From an uncultured Clostridia bacterium (GTDB lineage Bacteria; Bacillota; Clostridia; Christensenellales; Borkfalkiaceae): a DNA stretch of 42,302 nucleotides. Shown one piece after another: positions 1-7,622 of this stretch. The notes under the pieces were generated by a model that saw only the letters and a program-made list of their open reading frames with translations, did not search any database and was not told the DNA's origin. The stretch is taken from NCBI GenBank assembly GCA_945917475.1, contig CAMEHL010000003.1:1-42302 (forward strand), given 5' to 3'. The translations under genes were made by a program, and so were the position numbers. Position 1 is the first letter of the stretch. Every line of letters starts with the position of its first letter.

Positions 1-2
1 AC

Positions 3-50
3 GAATTAAGTAAATTTTCGCCCGTTTCGGACGACGTAGCCGAAAAATAA
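3..50 (+). CDS. 3' end of a CDS truncated by the left window edge (C-terminus ...ELSKFSPVSDDVAEK*), product unknown
   Basis: Open frame from the window edge to TAA at 48-50, followed directly by a terminator-like hairpin (59-77). Confidence 0.4.
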   Translation, partial: ELSKFSPVSDDVAEK

Positions 51-58
51 AAATCGAT

Positions 59-77
59 AACGGCTTTCGCCGTTTTT
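59..77 (+). terminator. Rho-independent terminator for the upstream truncated + gene
   Basis: AACGGC-tttc-GCCGTT followed by TTT. Confidence 0.5.
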
Positions 78-87
78 AGAGTCGCAT

Positions 88-136
88 AAACAAACAGCCC
101 GCCGCCTTGCAACGCAAGGCGGCGGGCTGTTTGTTT
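88..136 (-). terminator. Very long hairpin terminator, possibly bidirectional, 3' of thiN
   Basis: 23-bp perfect stem (aaacaaacagcccgccgccttgc / gcaaggcggcgggctgtttgttt) with 3-nt loop aac. Confidence 0.75.
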
Positions 137-163
137 CGGATAAGTATTCGGATAAATTTCTTG

Positions 164-769
164 TTACTTCTTTTGCTCGTAAAACACGAGCGCTTCTCCC
201 GAACGCACCGTAATTACGACCGTATCCGCGGTCGCGAGATTGCTTATTCCGCGCGTGTCGGCGGGCGTAAGCGTAAGTCCGTTAAGCGGATAATAAAGCC
301 CTTCACTTTTAACGAACGAACAGTCACCGCCGTAAGGAATAATCGATAACGCCGCCCCGCGCACCGTCCCGATTGTTTCGTCGCCGCAAATTAAACGGGT
401 TATCAGCCCGTTCTGCTTTATCTTCGCTTTAAGCCCGTGTTCGCGCGCTATTTTAAGAAGCGCAATATTACCGAGAACGTGGTCGGGTCTGCCGCCGTAC
501 GCGCCGTAAACGGTTATTTCGTCCGCGCCGAGTTGTGCGGCGGCGACAACCGCGCGTTCTCCGTCGGTAAAATTCTTTTCGGGATTGAGTTCTATAACGT
601 TTTCGCCTGTCGGCGCGGCTTTAAGGCTGTCAAAATCGCCCACAACCGCAAGAACGTTCTTTTCCCCGATTATATCCTTATGTTTATACGCGCCGTCGGC
701 GTAAATAACGTCCGACTCGTCCACCTTGTCGCAAAAATCGGGACTTTTTAAAATTATCGCTACTTTCAT
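164..769 (-). CDS. thiN: Thiamine diphosphokinase (thiamine pyrophosphokinase)
   Basis: 201 aa; DGAYKH, VVGDFDS, EKNFTDGERAV and GGRPDHVLGNI motifs typical of the family. Confidence 0.88.
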   Translation of the reverse strand: MKVAIILKSPDFCDKVDESDVIYADGAYKHKDIIGEKNVLAVVGDFDSLKAAPTGENVIELNPEKNFTDGERAVVAAAQLGADEITVYGAYGGRPDHVLGNIALLKIAREHGLKAKIKQNGLITRLICGDETIGTVRGAALSIIPYGGDCSFVKSEGLYYPLNGLTLTPADTRGISNLATADTVVITVRSGEALVFYEQKK

Positions 770-1094
770 TTTTTATCCGTATAAGAATTTATTAATCGCC
801 GACGCCCGTTAATTCGTCCGCATTTTTGATTTTATCACCGAAAGCGATTCGCCGTCAAGCACTCTGTCAAGTATAAACCGCAGAAAGCACAAAACCCCGT
901 ACACGACCAAGGTTGAGACCGCACGCACCCGCAAAAACACGCTCGCCGACGATTGCGCTTTTTCGCGGTTTGGAGAAGGGTTGCGGATTGCCGCAACTGC
1001 CGAGCGGGCGCGACGGGCGTGTACAACATAGTACACAACCGAGCCCCCGCGAGAACGTAGCGGCAAGACGCGCCCTTATACAAATCGCGGTTTA

Positions 1095-1129
1095 AAATTC
1101 AAAAAGCAATAAACTAAGGTTTACTGCTT
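1095..1129 (-). terminator. Intrinsic terminator of a candidate minus-strand small RNA
   Basis: Minus strand AAGCAGTAAAC-CTTA-GTTTATTGCTT (11-bp stem, one G.U) followed by TTTGAATTTT; no ORF ends here. Confidence 0.6.
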
Positions 1130-1200
1130 CCTGAATAATATATGATAAGGGGGAAAATGATGAGCGTATTTATTGTTTCAAGGTGTTTTCCCTTTCGACA
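1100..1200 (-). ncRNA. Candidate ~100-nt orphan small RNA
   Basis: Preceded on the minus strand by TTTACA-N17-TATAGT (1229-1234 / 1206-1211), ends in the terminator at 1095-1129; no convincing ORF. Confidence 0.45.
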
Positions 1201-1205
1201 ATGAT

Positions 1206-1234
1206 ACTATACTACTTTCGACATTTTTTGTAAA
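1206..1234 (-). promoter_or_regulatory. Sigma70-type promoter TTTACA-17-TATAGT
   Basis: tgtaaa at 1229-1234 and actata at 1206-1211 on + strand; 17-bp spacer. Confidence 0.6.
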
Positions 1235-1359
1235 GCGTTTTACACGGGTTTTTAAAATTTTTTTGATAAATTTTTTCACATTTTTCCGATAAAAAGATTT
1301 TACTGTTATAAATTAACAAATAATGTGAATTTTGTTCTTATGTTTGTGATAATATATCA

Positions 1360-1507
1360 AACGCCGCAACAGGCGTCGGAAAAGCCGCAAAAAGGGAGCG
1401 AATCGGAGCGGCGGAAAGAAAGAATATCCCTTTCAGGCATTATAAGTCGGAAATAAAAATACAGAACGCTATACTTCGCTATGGCGAAGCGCAATGCGCT
1501 TTTTTTA
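1360..1507 (+). ncRNA. Candidate ~145-nt structured small RNA with potential H-type pseudoknot
   Basis: Extended -10 TGTGATAAT at 1345-1353; GCCGC/GCGGC stem (1384-1388/1408-1412) with loop AAAGGGA (1391-1397) complementary to TCCCTTT (1427-1433); ends AAGCGC-AAT-GCGCTT + T run. Confidence 0.35.
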
Positions 1508-1530
1508 ATAAGTTTTTCGTTTATGAAAAC

Positions 1531-1557
1531 GCCGCCGACGGTCAGTCCGTCGGCGGC
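1531..1557 (-). terminator. Hairpin terminator 3' of the 167-aa membrane protein gene
   Basis: 11-bp perfect stem gccgccgacgg-tcagt-ccgtcggcggc. Confidence 0.6.
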
Positions 1558-1587
1558 GCAAACAAAACGGTATCCGTTTTACGCCGA

Positions 1588-2091
1588 TTATTTCGCTATG
1601 ACTTTAATGAGTTGCGCCGCGCCCGCAACGAACGCCGCGACCGCGCCTACGATAGAACCGACCGCCAAAGAAAGATTTTCTGCGACGTTTCCGCCGAACA
1701 GAGTAATCACCGAACTTACGGTATCGTTTATTATGCAGAAAGAGGGCGATAACAAAAAGAACACGCCGGAAGCGATAAACGCCGCTGCGGCTATAAACGA
1801 TAAAAGTTTACCGCCCCTGCCGAGCGCGCCCGCAACAGCAAACAAAACGCCCGCAACCGCAAGAATATATGTAAGCAAGTTCATAAACGAAAATTTGAAT
1901 ATATCCACTTCGCCGATAACGGGCAATTTCTCGGAATACCCGAAAGCAATCTGCAAGCCCGTGTAAGTGGTTTCCGAGTCTTTGACGGCGACTGCGGGCA
2001 AGAAAAGCATTGCCGCCGCCGCAATTCCCGCAAGAATGGCAACCGCGCCGAGAACGAGACCTGCCGAACTTCTTTTTCTTCTTTTAGCCAT
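1588..2091 (-). CDS. Small multi-pass (about 4 TM) membrane protein of unknown function
   Basis: 167 aa, several hydrophobic segments, RBS-like ggagaaa upstream. Confidence 0.7.
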   Translation of the reverse strand: MAKRRKRSSAGLVLGAVAILAGIAAAAMLFLPAVAVKDSETTYTGLQIAFGYSEKLPVIGEVDIFKFSFMNLLTYILAVAGVLFAVAGALGRGGKLLSFIAAAAFIASGVFFLLSPSFCIINDTVSSVITLFGGNVAENLSLAVGSIVGAVAAFVAGAAQLIKVIAK

Positions 2092-2253
2092 ATATAATAT
2101 TTCTCCCTAAAAATCTTTTATTTTCCGATTTATAAAGCGAACGGATATATTTTATTTCGCAATCGCGCGGCAACGAAAGCGTATGCTTTCAGTTGCTCCT
2201 GCGCCCGAATCGGGAAAACCCTGACTTTATAAGCCGCAATCGATATAAATAAA

Positions 2254-2278
2254 GCGGGGGCGTTATTCGCGCCCCCGC
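2254..2278 (-). terminator. Hairpin terminator 3' of the lipoprotein gene
   Basis: gcgggggcg-ttattcg-cgcccccgc; minus-strand tail tttatttat. Confidence 0.65.
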
Positions 2279-2295
2279 CCGTTTGCCGCGTTCCG

Positions 2296-2745
2296 TTACG
2301 CGTTTTTAACGATGTTGGTTACTTCGTTAACAGACAAGGGATTTATAGTGAATACGAGGCAGTTTCCTTTCGCGTAGCCTGCGTCTTCCATCGCTTTGAG
2401 CCACTCTTTAACGCCCTCGCTGGAAGAAACGTCTTTCACGAATCCTTTAACCGTTTCGCTGTCTTCGTAAAGTTTCTTCATATCTTCCGTCGCCTGAAAT
2501 TCGAGAATCAGAACGACGGTGCTTTTAAGACCGTCAACCTTTTTTAAACCGTGCAAAGTAACCGCAAGTTCGTCTTTTTCCGCTTCTTCTTTGATTTTGT
2601 CGTTATAGCCTTCAAGTTCGGCTGATTCTTCGTACCCTTCTTTCTCGAACGCCTTTTTGAGCGAGCCGTAAGACGAGCAACCCGTCATACCCAAAGCAAG
2701 AACCGCCACTAAAACGAGCGCCACGAGCGTTGCAAATTTTTTCAT
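2296..2745 (-). CDS. Small lipoprotein, unknown function
   Basis: Signal peptide with lipobox ALGMTGC; ATG at 2745 is better spaced from AAGGAG than the GTG at 2751. Confidence 0.75.
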   Translation of the reverse strand: MKKFATLVALVLVAVLALGMTGCSSYGSLKKAFEKEGYEESAELEGYNDKIKEEAEKDELAVTLHGLKKVDGLKSTVVLILEFQATEDMKKLYEDSETVKGFVKDVSSSEGVKEWLKAMEDAGYAKGNCLVFTINPLSVNEVTNIVKNA

Positions 2746-2827
2746 AATCACAATCTCCTTTTAATAAATTATTGTACAGACAATATACCATAAGACGAAA
2801 AGCAAGTCAAGAGAAAAAAAGGAATTT

Positions 2828-2860
2828 AAAAAAAAATAAGTCGGCGTTAATCCGACTTAT
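2828..2860 (-). terminator. Intrinsic terminator of the rpsF-ssb-rpsR operon
   Basis: Minus strand ataagtcgg-attaacg-ccgacttat followed by an uninterrupted T tract. Confidence 0.85.
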
Positions 2861-2897
2861 CCGTTCAGATAACAATAAATTACCCGATTTCGCTTTA

Positions 2898-3224
2898 TTA
2901 TTCGCCCTTAAACGGCAATAAATCGACGAGTCTTGCACGCTTAATCGCCGTGGCGAGAACTCTCTGATGTTTCGCGCAGGTACCCGTCATACGGCGCGGA
3001 AGAATTTTTCCGCCTTCGGTAACGTATTTTTTCAGCGTGTTGACGTCTTTATAATCTATCTCGTCAACTTTCGCCTGGCAGAACGCGCAAACCTTTCTCT
3101 TGGGAATTCTCTTTACGTACTTTTTAACTTCCTTGGCGGGCGCGGCGGTCTCGGCGGCTTCGGTCTGTTCGGGCGCTTTGACTTCTTCGTCCGCGGCGGG
3201 CGTTACGTTTATATTTTCGTCCAT
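2898..3224 (-). CDS. rpsR: 30S ribosomal protein S18 with N-terminal acidic/Ala-rich extension and zinc-ribbon-type Cys/His
   Basis: [50 protein letters not shown] is the S18 core. Confidence 0.97.
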   Translation of the reverse strand: MDENINVTPAADEEVKAPEQTEAAETAAPAKEVKKYVKRIPKRKVCAFCQAKVDEIDYKDVNTLKKYVTEGGKILPRRMTGTCAKHQRVLATAIKRARLVDLLPFKGE

Positions 3225-3248
3225 ATTCGTTATACTCCTTTATAAATT

Positions 3249-3662
3249 TTAAAACGGAAGTTGATTGTCGTCTATCGCTTCGAGCGGCGGACGCTCTCTT
3301 TTAGCGGAAACGGTTCCGCTTTCCGTATCGTCGGAATTCTGCGCGCTTCTCGGCGTCAGAAATTCCACTTCGTTCGCAACGACGTCGGTAACGTTTCTCT
3401 TTATTCCGTCCTTATCTTCGTAAGAACGGTTCTGCAAACTGCCGACGACGGCGACTTTATTGCCTTTTTTAAGATATTTTCCGCAGTTTTCCGCTCTGCC
3501 GCGCCATACCGTAACGTTGAAAAAATCGGTATCACGCGAGCCGTCCGAGTTGGCGTAATCTCTCGATACCGCGATTGAAAATCTGCATACCGCGATACCG
3601 CTCGGAGTTTCGGAAAGTTCGGGATCTCTCGTAAGATTCCCTACCAAAATTACCTTATTCAT
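3249..3662 (-). CDS. ssb: Single-stranded DNA-binding protein
   Basis: MNKVILVGNLTRDPEL start and DDNQLPF acidic tail; located between rpsF and rpsR. Confidence 0.96.
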   Translation of the reverse strand: MNKVILVGNLTRDPELSETPSGIAVCRFSIAVSRDYANSDGSRDTDFFNVTVWRGRAENCGKYLKKGNKVAVVGSLQNRSYEDKDGIKRNVTDVVANEVEFLTPRSAQNSDDTESGTVSAKRERPPLEAIDDNQLPF

Positions 3663-3671
3663 CTTTTCTCC

Positions 3672-3953
3672 TTATCTTTTCGTAATCAATCTTCTTATGA
3701 TTCCGTCAGTTATTCCGGCAATACGCTTGATTTCTACGACGAGCGTTTTTTCCGCTTCGAACGTCATCAGAACGTAATAGCCTTCGGATTTGTAGTTGAT
3801 GGGGTACTGTAATTTTCTCACGCCCCAACGGTCGGTGCTTTCTACCGTGCCGCCGTTTTTGGTAACCAAATCCTCGAACTTCTTGACGATATTCTCTTTC
3901 GCTTCGTCTGAAAGCGACGCGTCGAGAATATACAACATTTCGTATTTAGTCAT
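3672..3953 (-). CDS. rpsF: 30S ribosomal protein S6
   Basis: MTKYEMLYILDASLSDEAKENIV... DRWGVRKLQYPINYKSEGYYVLM. Confidence 0.96.
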   Translation of the reverse strand: MTKYEMLYILDASLSDEAKENIVKKFEDLVTKNGGTVESTDRWGVRKLQYPINYKSEGYYVLMTFEAEKTLVVEIKRIAGITDGIIRRLITKR

Positions 3954-4040
3954 AAAATTTTACCTCCCGGACTTATTCGGCTCGGAAATTCTTTCCGAGC
4001 AAGGTTTTCCGCCGATTACGCAGGCGGAACGCTTTATAGC
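3954..4040 (-). promoter_or_regulatory. rpsF 5' leader, candidate S6:S18 autoregulatory RNA motif
   Basis: Two consecutive hairpins (4007-4029 and 3980-4000); the second is followed on the mRNA by CCGAATAAG, resembling the CCG bulge of the described S6:S18 leader motif. Confidence 0.4.
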
Positions 4041-4046
4041 TTATCT

Positions 4047-4075
4047 ATATTAACAGATTTAAACGTGTTTGTCAA
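4047..4075 (-). promoter_or_regulatory. Promoter of the rpsF operon, TTGACA-17-TAATAT
   Basis: tgtcaa 4070-4075 and atatta 4047-4052 on + strand; the -35 overlaps the cca stop codon. Confidence 0.65.
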
Positions 4076-5463
4076 TCGTTTTTCGCACTCTCGCCGCCGC
4101 GGTTTTTAGCGATTTTCGCATAATCTTTTTCCGCAAGGCAACCGAGAAGTTTTCCGTCGTTTTTTTTGGGCGATTTTACGCAGACGCCGAAAAGTGCGGC
4201 GAGTTCTGAGCCTATCTCCCGCCCGGAATACCCTATCCTTTTCAGCGCGGCGGCGTTTATTTTAAGGTCTTTATACGAAAAGGGCGTTCCGTCCGTTTTC
4301 ATCGCGTCGTAAAGCGCGCGCCACCTTAAAGCCGTCGGGCATTCGCCGTGGTCGTCTTTACAAGCGGTATGGTCGGCTTGCTTTAACGCGATAAGGTCTT
4401 CCGCGTAATCGCGGTTTGCGACGAGAAACGCGCGGATTTTGCCTTCGCTCTCGTTACATTCCAGATCGCGCATATGTTCGGCGACGAGAAATTCCGTCTC
4501 CGCGACCGTCTTTCTATCCGCTTTAAGCCTTAATAGCGCGGCTTTCGCTATTTTCGCACCGACTGCGGCGTGTCCGTGGTACCTCCCGAACGTTTTCATA
4601 CAATACGGCTTGCCCACGTCGTGCAAAAGCGCGGCGAGCCTGATTTTTTGCGGCGCGTAAAGGGCTGCCCGCAAAGAGTGTTCAAGCACGTCGTGGTCGT
4701 GGAAGTCGCGCCGCTGCGCCATACCTCTGCCTTGGGCGAGTTCGGGGAAAATAACGTCTAACACGCGCGTTCCGTCCAGAATTTTCAACCCCGCGTAATG
4801 CCCGTTTACGGGAGAAAACGGGTACTTGCCGTCGGCGGATAAAATTTTCCCGAGTTCGGAGTAAATCCGTTCCGCCGACACGTCCTTTAAGTTTTGCGAA
4901 TACTTTTCAGCCGCGGCGAGCGTGCTTTCAGTCGGCGCAAACCCCGTTTCGGCGGCAAACCGAGCAAGGCGCATAAGCCTTAATCCGTCCCGCGCGAACA
5001 CTTCTTCCGCGTCTCTCGCGGTGTCTAACACGCGCGCTTTTACGTCCGCCGCCCCGCCGAGCGGGTCGACAAGAACGCCGTTTTTCACGTCGTAATACAG
5101 AGCGTTGCACTTAAAGTCGCGGCGGAGCGCGTCTTCTTTTATATCGGCAGTAGGCTCGACCGAAACGGGCGTATGGCAGCCGCCCGCGCCGTATTTTTCT
5201 CTGCGGAAACCCGCGTATTCGTAACGCCTTTCTCCGTCGGAAAACACCGCCGTACCCGTGGTTTTATAGACGGTTAAAACGGAAAAACCCGCGCGGTTTG
5301 CGAGTTTTATAAAATCGGCGACGGAAAGCGCGGAAGTAATATCCGCGTCCGCCGACTCTTTAAGCCCCGAAAGCGCGTTGCGGACGTACCCGCCTACCAG
5401 GTAGACGGGCGACGGGCATAGTTTTGCCAGCGCATACAGTTTTTCGGGGATTGTTATTTCCAT
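4072..5463 (-). CDS. cca: CCA tRNA nucleotidyltransferase with HD domain
   Basis: VYLVGGYVRNAL, DADITSAL, RRDFKCNALYYD, RLMRLARFAAETGF, LAALLHDVGKP. Confidence 0.93.
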   Translation of the reverse strand: MEITIPEKLYALAKLCPSPVYLVGGYVRNALSGLKESADADITSALSVADFIKLANRAGFSVLTVYKTTGTAVFSDGERRYEYAGFRREKYGAGGCHTPVSVEPTADIKEDALRRDFKCNALYYDVKNGVLVDPLGGAADVKARVLDTARDAEEVFARDGLRLMRLARFAAETGFAPTESTLAAAEKYSQNLKDVSAERIYSELGKILSADGKYPFSPVNGHYAGLKILDGTRVLDVIFPELAQGRGMAQRRDFHDHDVLEHSLRAALYAPQKIRLAALLHDVGKPYCMKTFGRYHGHAAVGAKIAKAALLRLKADRKTVAETEFLVAEHMRDLECNESEGKIRAFLVANRDYAEDLIALKQADHTACKDDHGECPTALRWRALYDAMKTDGTPFSYKDLKINAAALKRIGYSGREIGSELAALFGVCVKSPKKNDGKLLGCLAEKDYAKIAKNRGGESAKND

Positions 5464-5633
5464 TATCTGCCTTTTTCCCGTAAAGTAACGATTGTACCGC
5501 GTTTCGGCAAGTTTTTAACGCGATTTTTCGGGATATTAATAATGCTTATATATATTGTATCATAAAAAGGTTGTTTTTTTGCTTTTTTTGTTGTAAAATA
5601 TTTTGGAACGTTACTTTTTTTACCAAGGATGAA

Positions 5634-6515
5634 ATGTTAAATTTACTCGTAAACCCGATAGCCGGCGGGAAACGCGGCAAAAGAATGATTAAAAATCTCT
5701 CCAGAATAGAAGGGAGACTTAATAAACTCGGCGTCGCTTATACCGTTTACAAGACGGAAAAACGCGGAGACGCGACGGAGATCACTAAAAAGATAATAGC
5801 CGACGGCGCGGACAACGTTATAGTGGTGGGTGGCGACGGAACTCTTCACGAAGTCATAAACGGTTTTTCCGATTTCGAACGCGTAACTCTCGGCATAATT
5901 CCCTGCGGCACGGGCAACGACTTCGCCACGTCGCTAAAAATTCCCGAAGACCCGATAAAGGCGCTCGATATTATTCTGAAAAACACCCCCGCGTTCGTGG
6001 ATTATATGCAGATGCCCACCGTGCGCGGGCTTAACATCGTAGGTATGGGCATAGACGTAGAAGTGCTTAAACTGTACGAAGAGTGTAAGATAAAGACAAA
6101 AATCACCTATACCAAGTGTCTGCTTAAAGCGTTGCTCGGCTTTAAGTGCGTGCAATTCGACGCGTCTTTCGACGGCGGAGAACCGCAACGCTATTCTTCT
6201 TTCACGGCGTGCATTGCGAACGGTTACAGATACGGCGGCGGAATACCCATCTGCCCCGTAGCAGATCCGACGGATAAACAAATGGACTTCGTTGTGGTGA
6301 GCGGTATGGGAAAACTCAAAACCGCGGCTGCCGTCGTCAAACTCAAAGCGGGCAAGATTCTGTCCGTTAAAGAATCCACGCACGGCAATATGAAAACCGT
6401 TACCGTAACCCCCGCTACCGAACACTATACCGTGAACGTAGACGGCGAACTTTACGAAGACATACCGTTCAGCGTAACGCTCGTATCCGATACTTTAAGA
6501 GTGTTTCTGAAATAA
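5634..6515 (+). CDS. Diacylglycerol/lipid kinase family protein
   Basis: LLVNPIAGGKRGKR, VVGGDGTLHEVINGF, GIIPCGTGNDFATSL; ATG at 5634 gives the canonical N-terminus. Confidence 0.9.
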   Translation: MLNLLVNPIAGGKRGKRMIKNLSRIEGRLNKLGVAYTVYKTEKRGDATEITKKIIADGADNVIVVGGDGTLHEVINGFSDFERVTLGIIPCGTGNDFATSLKIPEDPIKALDIILKNTPAFVDYMQMPTVRGLNIVGMGIDVEVLKLYEECKIKTKITYTKCLLKALLGFKCVQFDASFDGGEPQRYSSFTACIANGYRYGGGIPICPVADPTDKQMDFVVVSGMGKLKTAAAVVKLKAGKILSVKESTHGNMKTVTVTPATEHYTVNVDGELYEDIPFSVTLVSDTLRVFLK

Positions 6516-6560
6516 TATAATCTTTAAGGCGATTAAATCGAATTTTACGGTCGTTCCGCT

Positions 6561-7439
6561 ATGAAAACAAATATCCGATTAAAAAAAGAATTATCTGCGC
6601 TCGCGGTAACGCTGTTTGCCGCGTGCGTTTCCGCTTTTACTCTGCATATTTTCGTGTATCCCGCGGATTTTGCTCCGAGCGGGGTGGACGGAATAGCCGC
6701 CATGCTCCAGAAGTTGACGGGGTTGGGCGCGGGCTATTATACGCTTATCTTCAATATTCCCCTTTTAATCGCGAGTTGGTTCGTTCTTAAAAAGCGTTAC
6801 GTCGTTTATACGATCATATTCACGTTGGTTTCTTCCGCGCTTATTCAGGTGCTTGCCGCCGTGGATTTTTACGTTTACGTTACGCAGTCGGATAAACTTC
6901 TGCCCGCCGTCTTTTCGGGTATTCTGCTGGGTATACGGACGGGCGTTATGCTGCGGTTCGGCGGCTCGACGGGCGGAATAGACGTAATCGCCTGTATGAT
7001 ACAGAAGAAAAAACCTTACCTTAATATCGAAAAGTCGATAAGTGTAATCGCTTGTCTCATTATCGGCGTATCTTTCTTCGTGTACGGCAATCTCGAGTGC
7101 ATTATGCTGTCCATAATCCAGACGTTCGTCTTTGAAAAGGCGACGGCTCTGATTATGCGAGACACGCGCAACGCCGTTCAGTTCGTCGTTATCACCGACA
7201 AGCCCGAACAACTGCGCAACGAAATTATCTTCAACTTGAAACACGGCGCGACGGTAACTCAATGCAAAGGAATGTTCACGGACGAAAACAAGTATATGAT
7301 TACCACCGTCGTGAACACGAGACAAGTCCCCGAATTTATGAATATCCTAAAAAAACATCCCGATAATTTCGTCTATTATTCGGACGTAACGGGTGTAAAA
7401 GGCAATTTCCGCCGTTACAGAGACGACGTGGCAAAATAG
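6561..7439 (+). CDS. YitT family membrane protein (DUF161 plus DUF2179-like C-terminus)
   Basis: FGGSTGGIDVIACMIQKK and C-terminal VTQCKGMFTDENKYMITTVVNTRQVPEFMNILKK. Confidence 0.88.
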   Translation: MKTNIRLKKELSALAVTLFAACVSAFTLHIFVYPADFAPSGVDGIAAMLQKLTGLGAGYYTLIFNIPLLIASWFVLKKRYVVYTIIFTLVSSALIQVLAAVDFYVYVTQSDKLLPAVFSGILLGIRTGVMLRFGGSTGGIDVIACMIQKKKPYLNIEKSISVIACLIIGVSFFVYGNLECIMLSIIQTFVFEKATALIMRDTRNAVQFVVITDKPEQLRNEIIFNLKHGATVTQCKGMFTDENKYMITTVVNTRQVPEFMNILKKHPDNFVYYSDVTGVKGNFRRYRDDVAK

Positions 7440-7524
7440 TCGCATCTGCCTTAGCCGCGAAACGGCGACGGTAAAACCGATAATAAACCGCATATTACGG
7501 CATAAACCCTATTATAACCGCTAT

Positions 7525-7556
7525 AAAAGCCCGAAAGACAGTTCTTTCGGGCTTTT
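7525..7556 (+). terminator. Intrinsic terminator 3' of the yitT-like gene
   Basis: 14-bp stem aaaagcccgaaaga-cagt-tctttcgggctttt. Confidence 0.85.
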
Positions 7557-7622
7557 GAGTTTTGGTTTTTACGTTAGGCGCAACGCTTTTCAGGCAACCG
7601 CGCCGCTTTTTCAGGCTTGCGG

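Noticed and set aside
809-1083. Overlapping 82/85-aa minus ORFs upstream of thiN
   Set aside because: Two overlapping frames of similar length, biased composition, no RBS; treated as non-coding block instead.
1157-1204. Possible leader peptide MMSVFIVSRCFPFRQ on + strand after aaggggg
   Set aside because: Overlaps the candidate minus-strand sRNA, no attenuator or downstream + gene to regulate.
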